The notes beneath the pieces are model-generated. The model did not search any database and was not told the origin of the DNA. It saw only the letters and a program-made list of their open reading frames with translations. The translations under genes and the position numbers were made by a program. From assembly GCF_002531825.1 (NCBI RefSeq), contig NZ_NWSX01000016.1:1-64000 (forward strand): a stretch of DNA of 64,000 nucleotides. The letters are read 5' to 3'. Below are positions 35,394 to 43,615 of the stretch, piece after piece (within the stretch, counting starts at the first letter, position 1; each line of letters begins with the position of its first letter). Origin of the DNA: Rhizobium sp. J15 (GTDB taxonomy: Bacteria > Pseudomonadota > Alphaproteobacteria > Rhizobiales > Rhizobiaceae).

Positions 35394-36701
35394 GTGAGTA
35401 AGGTTATCAGTGAATCGAAACGCTCCCTCAATCGCCATGTGGCGGTTGTCGGCGCCCTGTCCATTGCCCTCGTGTGCGGCATCGGCGGTTGGGCGGCAAC
35501 GACAGAGCTTTCGAGCGCCGTCATCGGCGAAGGCGTGGTCGTCGTCGACGGCGACGTCAAGAAGGTGCAGCATCTGACGGGCGGTATCGTCTCGGAACTC
35601 CTCGTTGCCGAGAACGACCATGTGTCGGCCGGACAGGTCCTGATACGGCTCGATGGAACGAAGACGAAGGCGGAGCTTTCGATCGTCGAGAGCACGCTCG
35701 CCCAGCTCTATGCCCGCCGTGCACGGTTGAAGGCGGAGCGGATCGGTGCCGAATCGTTCGAGGTTCAGGAAAATATTAGCGATTTGACGTCCAGCACCGC
35801 CGCGCGGGATCTGCTCGACGGCGAGACGAAGCTGTTCGACAGCCGCAGATCGGCGCTGATCGGCATGAAGAGCCAGCTGGCGTCACGCAAGGATCAGCTG
35901 GCCGAGCAGATCAAAGGCTTGGTCGTGCAGATCAATGCGACGAATGACTCCCTTGCCCTGATCGAGCAGGAGCTCGAGGGCATCGATGTCCTCTACAAGA
36001 AGGGGCTGGTCACGCTGCAGCGTTTGAACACCCTGAAGCGTGCGCGCGCCGACCTCCAGGGCAATAGCGGCCAGGAAATCGCCGCAAAGGCGGAGGCCGA
36101 GGGCAAGGCGATCGAGATCGATCGCCAGTCGATCCAGCTGGATGAAGATCGTCGTTCGGAGATCGCGAAAGACCTGACCGACGTCGAGGCGCAGATCGCC
36201 GAATATGAAGAGCGGCGCGGAACCGCCCTCGACCAGCTTCGCCGTCTCGACATTACCGCGCCGCTCAGCGGGCGCGTTCACGAGCTTGCAATTCACACGA
36301 TCAACGGCGTCATCAATCCTGGCGAGACGCTGATGCTTGTCGTTCCCGAGAACGAGGATCTGACTGTCCAGGCAAAAGTCGCCACCCGCGACATCGACCA
36401 GGTTCATGTCGGCCAATCCGTCGATGTGCGCTTCAGCGCCTTCGATCAGCGCACGACGCCGGATGTCCAGGGCGAGATCACGTCCATCGCGCCCGATATC
36501 GTCAAGGATGAGCGGACCGGCATCAGCTATTATCCTCTCCGGGTGAAGCCGAGGGCGGACAGCATTGCGAAGCTGAAGTCGATAAAGCTCTATCCCGGCA
36601 TGCCGGCCGAAGTCTTCATCAAGATCGCCGACCGGACCGTGATTTCCTATCTCACGAAGCCGCTGACCGATCAGATGCAGCACGTGTTCCGCGAGGAGTG
36701 A
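35394..36701 (+). CDS. prsE: Type I secretion membrane-fusion protein PrsE
   Basis: A 435-residue HlyD-family adaptor. It has an N-terminal anchor (VVGALSIALVCGIGGWAAT), a first lipoyl half near 50-85 (GDVKKVQHLTGGIVSELLV), a long coiled coil (about 95-270), a second lipoyl half with LRRLDITAPLSGRVHELAI, and the C-terminal beta barrel. It bridges PrsD to the outer-membrane channel. The GTG start is preceded by GGAAGGAA and lies 15 nt after prsD, so the two form an operon. Confidence 0.92.
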   Translation: MSKVISESKRSLNRHVAVVGALSIALVCGIGGWAATTELSSAVIGEGVVVVDGDVKKVQHLTGGIVSELLVAENDHVSAGQVLIRLDGTKTKAELSIVESTLAQLYARRARLKAERIGAESFEVQENISDLTSSTAARDLLDGETKLFDSRRSALIGMKSQLASRKDQLAEQIKGLVVQINATNDSLALIEQELEGIDVLYKKGLVTLQRLNTLKRARADLQGNSGQEIAAKAEAEGKAIEIDRQSIQLDEDRRSEIAKDLTDVEAQIAEYEERRGTALDQLRRLDITAPLSGRVHELAIHTINGVINPGETLMLVVPENEDLTVQAKVATRDIDQVHVGQSVDVRFSAFDQRTTPDVQGEITSIAPDIVKDERTGISYYPLRVKPRADSIAKLKSIKLYPGMPAEVFIKIADRTVISYLTKPLTDQMQHVFREE

Positions 36702-36910
36702 TCGGCAGCCGTGTCGGGCCGCGTAAGCGAGCCAACGGCACGGCAGCACAGTGTGCATCCTGACGGATGCGAGCTTCTTCTCGCGCTGAAGAGGCGCGGC
36801 CATCTCCATGATATTGTCTCAAGCCTGCTGTAAGCGGGCTTGGTCAGGGATGAGCGGCACGTCCTTGCTGGTCGCGTGACGTATCGTTTCCGCCGGGATA
36901 TGGTCTCTCC

Positions 36911-37606
36911 ATGATAGGTTTGCGGTTCAGGCGTCCGGCGCCATCTGAGAGACGGCGGGTCCCTGGACTTGTTCTGTTTTTGGCATGCTTCATGGCGCTC
37001 TCGATGTCGAATAGCGCTTCCGCGGAGAATCTTTCCCCATTGAAGATCGTCGCTTTTGGAACATCCTTGACGGCCCGCGGCGGCTGGCAGCCTGCGCTTC
37101 AGGCGGAGCTTGCGGCCTGCCTGGACAGGCCCGTGGAAGTCGACAGCGTGGCGAAAAGCGGCGAGACGACGTTTTGGGCTCTGACCCAGATCGATCGCGT
37201 CGTTGCCGAGCAGCCGGATATCGTCCTGATCGAGCTTTATGCCAACGACGCGACGCTGCATCGGTTCGTGTCGCTTGCGCAAAGCAGAAAAAATATCGGC
37301 GATATCCTCGACAGACTTCGCCAGCGCCTGCCGCAGGCGCGGATTATCGTGATGGCGATGAACCCGTTTTCTGGGATGCGCGGCCTGATCCGGCCCTTTG
37401 TCGGCAGCTATATCTCGGCGCATCGGGCCGAGGCGGAAAAACGCGGCCTGGAATTCGTTGACCACCGGTCGAACTGGGAACGAATGGCGCCGGGCGATCT
37501 GGCCGCCGCAATTCCCGATGGCGCTCATCCCCTGCCTGGCATGGCTGCCAAAATCATCGTGCCCGAACTGGTCGAACACATTGCCCGGCGCAATTGCGGG
37601 GAATGA
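36911..37606 (+). CDS. Exported SGNH/GDSL hydrolase downstream of prsDE
   Basis: A 231-residue protein with a signal peptide (cleavage near SASA-EN, residue 38). The SGNH motifs are in order: FGTSLT with S52, a Gly in the KSGET block, Asn in LYANDA and the D-x-x-H pair in PDGAHPL. It probably acts as an esterase or acyl hydrolase in the periplasm, perhaps on acylated saccharide. In R. leguminosarum an open frame called orf3 lies in this position after prsE. It is separated from prsE by 209 nt, so it may have its own promoter. Convergent with pssE. Confidence 0.78.
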   Translation: MIGLRFRRPAPSERRRVPGLVLFLACFMALSMSNSASAENLSPLKIVAFGTSLTARGGWQPALQAELAACLDRPVEVDSVAKSGETTFWALTQIDRVVAEQPDIVLIELYANDATLHRFVSLAQSRKNIGDILDRLRQRLPQARIIVMAMNPFSGMRGLIRPFVGSYISAHRAEAEKRGLEFVDHRSNWERMAPGDLAAAIPDGAHPLPGMAAKIIVPELVEHIARRNCGE

Positions 37607-37648
37607 AATCTTTCTGCCTTGCCGGCAGCGTCTGCGTCGGCCTTCGGC

Positions 37649-38125
37649 TCAGACTTCGGCGAGATAGCCCTTGAGGTAGTTGACCAGCGAAGCCCTTCCG
37701 GCCTCGGACGAATCCTCCTGGGAGGGGCTGTCCAGCTCATCGAGAAGGTAGTTCTTCAGCTCCTCCTCTGTATGAGCGACATAAATGCCCGGCCTGCCTT
37801 CGAGCTGGCTGACGGTAGCGAGCTGATGATCGTTTCGATGTTCGCCGAGGGATGCCTGCCGGGGAACGAGAATGATCGGCTTGCCGAAGCGCTTTGCCGT
37901 AAGCACGGTTCCGATCCCCGCATGGGAGACGATAACGGTTGCGTCGCGAAAGACCTTATCGAAGTCCTGAGGCTCGATATTCTTGATCCATTTCATGTTC
38001 TGCGGCGTGTAAGTGCCCTTGCCGATCTGTGCCAGGACAGGTTTGGTCAAGTCCTTCGCGAAGCTATCGACAGCCTTGATGAGGCGATCGAAGGGCAGCT
38101 GCGTTCCGACGGTAACAAGGATCAA
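37649..38125 (-). CDS. pssE: Glucuronosyl transferase subunit PssE (Alg13-like)
   Basis: A 158-residue protein with the Alg13-type C-terminal half of a GT-B glycosyltransferase: ILVTVGTQLPFDRL at the start, VIVSHAGIGTVLTAKRFGKPIILVPR in the middle. With PssD it forms the enzyme that adds the first glucuronic acid to the lipid-linked glucose of the EPS unit. The start is TTG, overlapping the pssD stop as TTGA, with AGGAG 8 nt upstream. The longer frame from 38188 lies within pssD and is rejected. Confidence 0.85.
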   Translation of the reverse strand: MILVTVGTQLPFDRLIKAVDSFAKDLTKPVLAQIGKGTYTPQNMKWIKNIEPQDFDKVFRDATVIVSHAGIGTVLTAKRFGKPIILVPRQASLGEHRNDHQLATVSQLEGRPGIYVAHTEEELKNYLLDELDSPSQEDSSEAGRASLVNYLKGYLAEV

Positions 38126-38580
38126 AGGACGGCTCCTGCGTAATGGGGGCCATCCGGCCGCGACAGATGTTGCCACTGCGTGAGCCACAGCGTGGCGATA
38201 TGGCCGGCCAGTTTGCCCGAGAGGGAGAGCTTCTCGACATTGGCGACGCTATCGATCCAGATCGTCCGCTTGCCCGTCAGCTTGCCGGCCAGCAGGCAGA
38301 AAAGCCCGGGCGCAGCGCCGGTCGAGATGATGACGTCCGGCCGGTGTTTGATGACGATTGCGAAGGCGCTGAAAAAGCAGCGGATCGACATGGTGATCGA
38401 GTCACGACTGCAATCGGGAAGCACCAGCCCGTCGCGAATGTCGTATTTGGCAAGCAGTCCCGGGATGGTCGTTGCAAAGATGATATCGCAGCCTTCGAAT
38501 GCGCCGCGCATGGCCATGAGCTGCTCCCAATGGCCGCCTCCCGAGGAGGCCGCGAGAACCTTCAATTTTTTCTCAGCCAT
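38122..38580 (-). CDS. pssD: Glucuronosyl transferase subunit PssD (Alg14-like)
   Basis: A 152-residue protein of the Alg14 family. It has KVLAASSGGGHWEQLMAM near the N-terminus and PDVIISTGAAPGLFCLLAGKL, TIWIDSVANVEKLSLSGK downstream. It supplies the acceptor-binding, membrane-associated half of the PssDE glucuronosyl transferase. The ATG was chosen because it begins the family sequence; 23 upstream codons in frame have no support. It is coupled to pssE by a 4-nt overlap. A 232-nt gap before it probably holds a promoter. Confidence 0.86.
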   Translation of the reverse strand: MAEKKLKVLAASSGGGHWEQLMAMRGAFEGCDIIFATTIPGLLAKYDIRDGLVLPDCSRDSITMSIRCFFSAFAIVIKHRPDVIISTGAAPGLFCLLAGKLTGKRTIWIDSVANVEKLSLSGKLAGHIATLWLTQWQHLSRPDGPHYAGAVL

Positions 38581-38812
38581 ATCAAGGCATCCCTCATGTT
38601 GGACCGACGATAAGAGCGTACGACCGTTCCACCGAAACCGTGGCTCCACCGTGGCAGTTCAATGGAATTCTACTATTACTGACCGAAACTCGAAACTTGA
38701 GGATCATGTGGAAACTCGCGATTCGAAACAATGTTTCATCTGACGATATTTACCGAAGGCTCGCGGCCGGCGAACTTTTCTATCCGCAGCAGAAGAAAAG
38801 CCGCAACGAATA

Positions 38813-39796
38813 CTAATGAGCGGCATTGGGCTTATATTCCTGGTATGCATGTCCGAGGATCCCGTTGACCATGCCGGCGCCACGCAGAAGATGGGTGAGG
38901 GCGCGCATGCCCCAATAGGGCGAAATCAGGATTGCCGGCAGCATGGCCACTCCGAGCATCACGCGCGTGGCGCCATAGGCCGCGCGATAGATCCGGCGTT
39001 TGAGATTGCCATGCAGGACCTCGCTGACCGCGAAAGTATTGCCGAGCCGGTATTGTCGCTGCAGCACCCATTTCCAGGTCATCCGGCTGGCAGGCACGAT
39101 ATCATGGACCAGCGCCTTGTCGGCCCAGAAAACCTTCATGCCGCGGCGGACGGCCTGATTGAAAAAGAGGTAATCCGTGCCGCCGGTGTAGCGCATCTTC
39201 TCCTCGAAGCGCAGGTTCCATGAGCGGATCAGGGGATAATCGAACATGACGTTGTTGGAGGCGGCATAATAAATGCGCTGGCCGTCGCTGTTCTTCTTGC
39301 GCTCGAAGACCTTCGCCTTGATGAAATATTCCGGCGGATTTTCGGGATAGACCGGCTGCACGGGGCCGTAGACGCAGTCGGCGCGGTTCTTTTCCCGCGT
39401 CTCCAGCATCGCGTCCAGCCAGCCATCGACCGGCCATTCATCATCGTCGAGAAAGCAGAAGAGATCGGTGCCGGCGGGTGCGGAATCCAGCGCGCGGTTG
39501 CGCGCAAAGGGTATGCCCTGGTTGGACTCGACAACGTAGACCAGGTCATAGGCGCCGGTTTGCCCGAAGCTCTCGACCGTCGCCCTTGCGCTGCCGGCCG
39601 CGTCATTGTCGACGATCACCATAGTGAGATGATAGGGACGGGCGGGACTTCTGATCTGGCGTGTCATCACGTCGAGCAGCTTGGCGATCCCGTCGAGACG
39701 CCGGTAGGTCAGTACGCCGACGGCAATGTTCAAGGGCGCCGCGCCTGCCTGAGCGGCGCCGGCGGAGGACTGCGGAAACGTATCCTGCTGGTTCAT
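38813..39796 (-). CDS. Glycosyltransferase family 2, candidate PssC
   Basis: A 327-residue GT2 enzyme. The nucleotide-binding start IAVGVLTYRRLDGIAKLL is at about 24-41, VIVDNDAAGSA follows, and FCFLDDDEWP holds the metal-binding DxD-type acidic run. Two hydrophobic stretches near the C-terminus may attach it to the membrane. It belongs to the EPS block upstream of pssD, where pssC lies in R. leguminosarum, but sequence alone does not fix which sugar is added. It overlaps the next upstream GT gene by 4 nt. Confidence 0.82.
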   Translation of the reverse strand: MNQQDTFPQSSAGAAQAGAAPLNIAVGVLTYRRLDGIAKLLDVMTRQIRSPARPYHLTMVIVDNDAAGSARATVESFGQTGAYDLVYVVESNQGIPFARNRALDSAPAGTDLFCFLDDDEWPVDGWLDAMLETREKNRADCVYGPVQPVYPENPPEYFIKAKVFERKKNSDGQRIYYAASNNVMFDYPLIRSWNLRFEEKMRYTGGTDYLFFNQAVRRGMKVFWADKALVHDIVPASRMTWKWVLQRQYRLGNTFAVSEVLHGNLKRRIYRAAYGATRVMLGVAMLPAILISPYWGMRALTHLLRGAGMVNGILGHAYQEYKPNAAH

Positions 39797-40677
39797 GACT
39801 GGCTTCTCCGCAGCATGTTTCCGAGACGCTTGCGCGCCGCCATCAAGGCGACTTCGGTCGCCGCATCCTCGCCGAACGGGCCGCCGGCAACGGTATTGCG
39901 CGCTTCGCTGTGAAGCTTCAGCAGCGATGTAGTCTGGGCAATGCCGCCGGCCACCAGGCTCTTGCCGAGCGCCTGCAGGCCGTCATAGCGGCGCGCCAGC
40001 TCCAGCCCGGTTGCGATCATGATCCGCGGGCGCAGCGTCTTTGCCCTGTTCGTGCCGGTGTAGCGGTTCGATGCATGAATGCGCTGAAAGGTGAGCGGCG
40101 TTTCGACGATCGCGCCGCGGCCGAGATAGGCGGCGGCAAATTTGATGTAGTTGTCGCTGAGTACGACATCCCTCGCGACGGACATCGGCAGGATCTGCGC
40201 CAGCAGGTCGCGGCGGAAGCTCAGGCCCGATGTCGGCACGGGCAGCGAGGGAAAGCCGCCTTTGCGCAATGTTTCCCGCTTGTCGAACAGCGTTACCTGC
40301 AGCTCCGGCGAAGGCTGATCGCCTTCATTGGTCGTCACGCGGTCGAAGCACCAGTCGATCTCGTTGCGGTCGTAGATCTCGGCGATGCGCTCGAGCTTGC
40401 CGGGCAGAAACGCGTCGTCGGCATCGAGGAGAAAGAGAATATCGCCGCTTGCGGCCGCAAAGCCGGCATTGAAGCTCGAGGCCTGGCCGCCGTTCTCCTT
40501 CAACACCGACCGGATCCTGTCGCCGTAGGACGCGAGGATCTCCCGGGAATCATCCGTCGAGCCATCGTCGACGACGATCACTTCGAAGTCGGGATAGGTC
40601 TGCGACAGAACGCTGTCGATGCATGGGCGCAGGAATTGCCCATAGTTGAAATTGTTGATCAGCACCGAGAGTTTCAA
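39793..40677 (-). CDS. Glycosyltransferase family 2
   Basis: A 294-residue GT2 enzyme starting KLSVLINNFNYGQFLRPCIDSVLSQTYPDFEVIVVDDGSTD, with the metal motif LLDADDAFLP. It should transfer a sugar to the lipid-linked EPS intermediate at the cytoplasmic face. The start is TTG, 7 nt after a perfect AGGAGG; the ATG nine codons earlier lacks a ribosome site. Product terminates within the start of the candidate pssC. Donor and linkage are unknown. Confidence 0.84.
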   Translation of the reverse strand: MKLSVLINNFNYGQFLRPCIDSVLSQTYPDFEVIVVDDGSTDDSREILASYGDRIRSVLKENGGQASSFNAGFAAASGDILFLLDADDAFLPGKLERIAEIYDRNEIDWCFDRVTTNEGDQPSPELQVTLFDKRETLRKGGFPSLPVPTSGLSFRRDLLAQILPMSVARDVVLSDNYIKFAAAYLGRGAIVETPLTFQRIHASNRYTGTNRAKTLRPRIMIATGLELARRYDGLQALGKSLVAGGIAQTTSLLKLHSEARNTVAGGPFGEDAATEVALMAARKRLGNMLRRSQS

Positions 40678-40700
40678 ATTATCGCCTCCTGGCCAATCGA

Positions 40701-41639
40701 TCACCGCGCCAGCGGCGCGTATCGGCGGATGCCGGCACGATACCCGCGCATATAGTAGTATTTCCAGATCGCCCAGAAACGCTTCTTAGACTGCGGCAGC
40801 AGATAAAGCATGGCTGCCCGGAAGGCCCATTGTGCGCTTTCAAGCCAGGTCTGCAACGGCACGCCGCTCAGCCTTATGCCTTCGGGCACCTCGTCCGGGA
40901 AGAGCGCCGGCATGCCGTAACCGAGCCGCTCGCCGCGCTTCTGCACCCAATCCTCGGTCACGCTCGAAGCCGGAATCCAGTGGTGAACCACGGCCTCGGC
41001 GCATCGATAGGATTTGGCGCCGCTCGCTGCCAGGCGGATGATGATTTCGGCATCTTCACCCATTGCAAACATCTTTCCGGGCAGGGGGCCGATATCCTCC
41101 CGGTAGCGTACGCTCGTTCCGAGCAGTTCCCGCCGGACGATCGTGTTCGGACCCCACACCTTCGTCGGGTCGCATGGCCCGCTTTGCGTTTCGTCGACGA
41201 TCGCGAAGGTGGACCCCATCGGGATCCAATCGATGAAGCGGTCCTTCGGCTCCCTTTCCCAATCGGGAACGATCCGGCCGCCGAAGACGCCAAAACCCGG
41301 ATGCGCGATGGCGCAGTCGACGATCGCCTTCAGCCAGTTCGATTCGGCACGAATGTCGTCGTCGGTGAAGACGATGAGATCGCCCCTGACCCGATCCAAC
41401 GCCATATTCAGTGCGCCGGATTTTCCCGGCTTCTGCTGCTGAAGGACGATGATCGGAAGCTTGTCGCTGTACGATTTCAGAAGGTTGAACGTGTCGTCAT
41501 TGCTATTGTTGTCGACAGCAATCAGTTCCCATCGGTCGTGGGGAAGTTCCTGGGTGACCAGGGATTCCAGCGTATGGCGCAGCCGGCGGCTGGCGCCATT
41601 GTAGGATGAAAAGAGCACACTGACGAATGGGTCCGACAT
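40701..41639 (-). CDS. Glycosyltransferase family 2
   Basis: A 312-residue GT2 enzyme: VSVLFSSYNGASRRLRHTLESL, WELIAVDNNSNDDT, the acidic motif LIVFTDDDIRAE and a downstream EDAEI acidic block. A hydrophobic patch near residue 280 may aid membrane contact. GAGGG precedes the ATG. It lies 23 nt before the next GT start and belongs to the same EPS transcript. Confidence 0.84.
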   Translation of the reverse strand: MSDPFVSVLFSSYNGASRRLRHTLESLVTQELPHDRWELIAVDNNSNDDTFNLLKSYSDKLPIIVLQQQKPGKSGALNMALDRVRGDLIVFTDDDIRAESNWLKAIVDCAIAHPGFGVFGGRIVPDWEREPKDRFIDWIPMGSTFAIVDETQSGPCDPTKVWGPNTIVRRELLGTSVRYREDIGPLPGKMFAMGEDAEIIIRLAASGAKSYRCAEAVVHHWIPASSVTEDWVQKRGERLGYGMPALFPDEVPEGIRLSGVPLQTWLESAQWAFRAAMLYLLPQSKKRFWAIWKYYYMRGYRAGIRRYAPLAR

Positions 41640-41719
41640 CAGTTACCAACCCTCTTGGTGAAGTCGAAAGTGAAAAGCCTCATATTGCGGCTTCCTGTGT
41701 GATGTTCGAGCGGATCATT

Positions 41720-42541
41720 CTACGCCGGATTCGACCGCGCCTTGCCGAAAAATTCGCGCCTATGCCCCTCGCCGAGCATTCTCAGCTTGCGGAAATTGCG
41801 CAACCAGCGCCGCGGCTTGGACAGCGCGCCGCGATTGAGGAAATACTGCCGCATCAGGCTCGGCGCCCGGCTGTGCGAGCCGCCATGGGCGACGCGATAG
41901 ACAGCGCCCCGGAAGGGCAGTTTCGTCAGCGGCGCTCCGCGCTGGGCGAGAATGTTGGCGATGCGGACGTGGCTGCCCAGCATCGACTTGATCCAGTCGA
42001 GCGAAGCGTCCTCGAACCGCTGCGGCAGTTCGTAGAGATCGGCACGAATGATCAGCGACGTGCCGCAGAGATGGCTGAAGTCGTCGTGACCAAGCAGGAA
42101 ATTGCCGCCATCGTCCCAGATATAGCCGTGGTCGATCGTCCAGCCGTTGGCATCGCGATTTTCCGATACGTATTGAACGATCCGGGAACTGACGAAATCA
42201 TCATCGTCGACGATCATGAAAAAGCGGCTGTCGGCGGCGGCCAACATGCCGCTCAGCACGCGCCGGCCCTTGTCGGCGCGGAAGGCATCGAGGAAGTCTT
42301 CCTTGCTGCCCCTGCCAAGCTCATGCATGTCGTTCGGCGGAAACGTCACGCGCACCGCCGAGAATTTCTCCGGCAGGTCAGGCAGGTCGGCCCCTTCGTT
42401 GGCGACGATGATGCCGCGCCAATCTGCATTGGTCTGATTGGCGATGGAGGCGACGGTCTGGCCGAGGTTTGCCTTCAGCTTGCTCCAATCGCGGGCATTG
42501 TCCTGATGTCGGACCGGGATGATGAAGGTGACAAGTGGCAT
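41720..42541 (-). CDS. Glycosyltransferase, GT2-like
   Basis: A 273-residue protein with a GT-A start (MPLVTFIIPVRHQDNARDW) and the acidic motif RFFMIVDDDDFVS. The sequence between these is longer and more divergent than in its neighbours, and the HGGSHSRAPS region is distinctive. It is likely a transferase for a side-chain sugar of the EPS unit; this is inferred from location. Twelve nt separate it from the pyruvyl transferase gene upstream. Confidence 0.78.
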   Translation of the reverse strand: MPLVTFIIPVRHQDNARDWSKLKANLGQTVASIANQTNADWRGIIVANEGADLPDLPEKFSAVRVTFPPNDMHELGRGSKEDFLDAFRADKGRRVLSGMLAAADSRFFMIVDDDDFVSSRIVQYVSENRDANGWTIDHGYIWDDGGNFLLGHDDFSHLCGTSLIIRADLYELPQRFEDASLDWIKSMLGSHVRIANILAQRGAPLTKLPFRGAVYRVAHGGSHSRAPSLMRQYFLNRGALSKPRRWLRNFRKLRMLGEGHRREFFGKARSNPA

Positions 42542-42553
42542 CCAATAACCCCC

Positions 42554-43585
42554 TTACGCCCGCAGGCCGACAGCTTCTTTCTCAGCGACCCGCCCCTTGG
42601 CCGCCTGTTGACGCGCCCACTCGATGCCGTCTTCGAGCGAGGTCGCCTTGTATGAAAGATCGGTTCCGCCGGAGAACGCGTTCATGAAGCGGCGGATCTT
42701 TCCATAGCTGTTGTCCAGCACCGCATGCGGGCGGCCGAGCAGCAGCGAGCAGATATGAACGTGCAGGCGATCGGTCACGATTGCACGGGCACGCGAAATC
42801 TGGCTGATGCCGCGTTCGAAGCGGTTGTGAGCCGCTGCGTCCAGCCTGCGCAAGGCAACTTCGCTCGGCTTCAATGCGAGATAGGCCGAAGCGACACCCA
42901 GCTTTTTGGCAATATCCACCTTGCGTTTCGACTCGGTAATCCAGTCTTCCACAGGAATATCGGAAGGGATCTTGCGATCGCCGCCGCCGACCCGTTCCGC
43001 ATCCTCACGGAGCATGGCGAGCACGGGAATCTGCGTCGCCCGTTCCGGAAGCGCGCCGATGGCGAAGGCCATGTCCGGGCATAGCCGCACGGCGCAGTCG
43101 AAGTGCTTCTCGGAAAAATCCTTCGATTCCTCGTCGCGCACCAGCAGCACGAAATTCTTGTGGCGCCCGATGGCCCGCTTGGACTGTTCGATGCGCTCGG
43201 CCGAGCTGTAGTGGATCGACTGCGGGAACTGGACGATCTGCCGGTCCGGGAAACGCTCCATGATCATTTCACGGAAATCCTGGTGGGCAACCCAGATATC
43301 GCCGAAATTGCCGCCGCCGTGAATGAAGATCGGGCCTGTGGGCACGCGGCGTTTCAGTTCGTCGGCTGAAAAATCGTACAGCCTGGAAACATAGTCCGGG
43401 CGCTTGCCGAAGCGATTTTTGAGATAGGCCATCTCACCCAGCCAGATTGCCGAGTCGCCGCAGTTGCGGATGTCGGGAAAGTCGAGAATCGCAAGCGGTT
43501 CATCGCGCGAGACATAGTCTTTCAGGCAATCATGAATCATGCCATTGAGTTTTGCGATCAGCTCCGATCTGGATTGGCTGGTCAT
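42554..43585 (-). CDS. pssK: Polysaccharide pyruvyl transferase PssK
   Basis: A 343-residue protein of the polysaccharide pyruvyl transferase family. Motifs are FPDIRNCGDSAIWLGE, IFIHGGGNFGDIW and the C-terminal IVTDRLHVHICSLLLGRPHAVLDNSYGK. It would add a pyruvate ketal from phosphoenolpyruvate to a sugar of the EPS side chain. Its place beside the flippase gene fits PssK of R. leguminosarum. A second, different pyruvyl transferase gene lies 1.7 kb away. Confidence 0.82.
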   Translation of the reverse strand: MTSQSRSELIAKLNGMIHDCLKDYVSRDEPLAILDFPDIRNCGDSAIWLGEMAYLKNRFGKRPDYVSRLYDFSADELKRRVPTGPIFIHGGGNFGDIWVAHQDFREMIMERFPDRQIVQFPQSIHYSSAERIEQSKRAIGRHKNFVLLVRDEESKDFSEKHFDCAVRLCPDMAFAIGALPERATQIPVLAMLREDAERVGGGDRKIPSDIPVEDWITESKRKVDIAKKLGVASAYLALKPSEVALRRLDAAAHNRFERGISQISRARAIVTDRLHVHICSLLLGRPHAVLDNSYGKIRRFMNAFSGGTDLSYKATSLEDGIEWARQQAAKGRVAEKEAVGLRA

Positions 43586-43615
43586 TCTGCCTCTCTTGTT
43601 GATGTTCGTTTAGCT

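Noticed and set aside
33798-35621. 607-codon minus-strand open frame
   Set aside because: Antisense to prsD; Arg/Asp-rich translation without domains.
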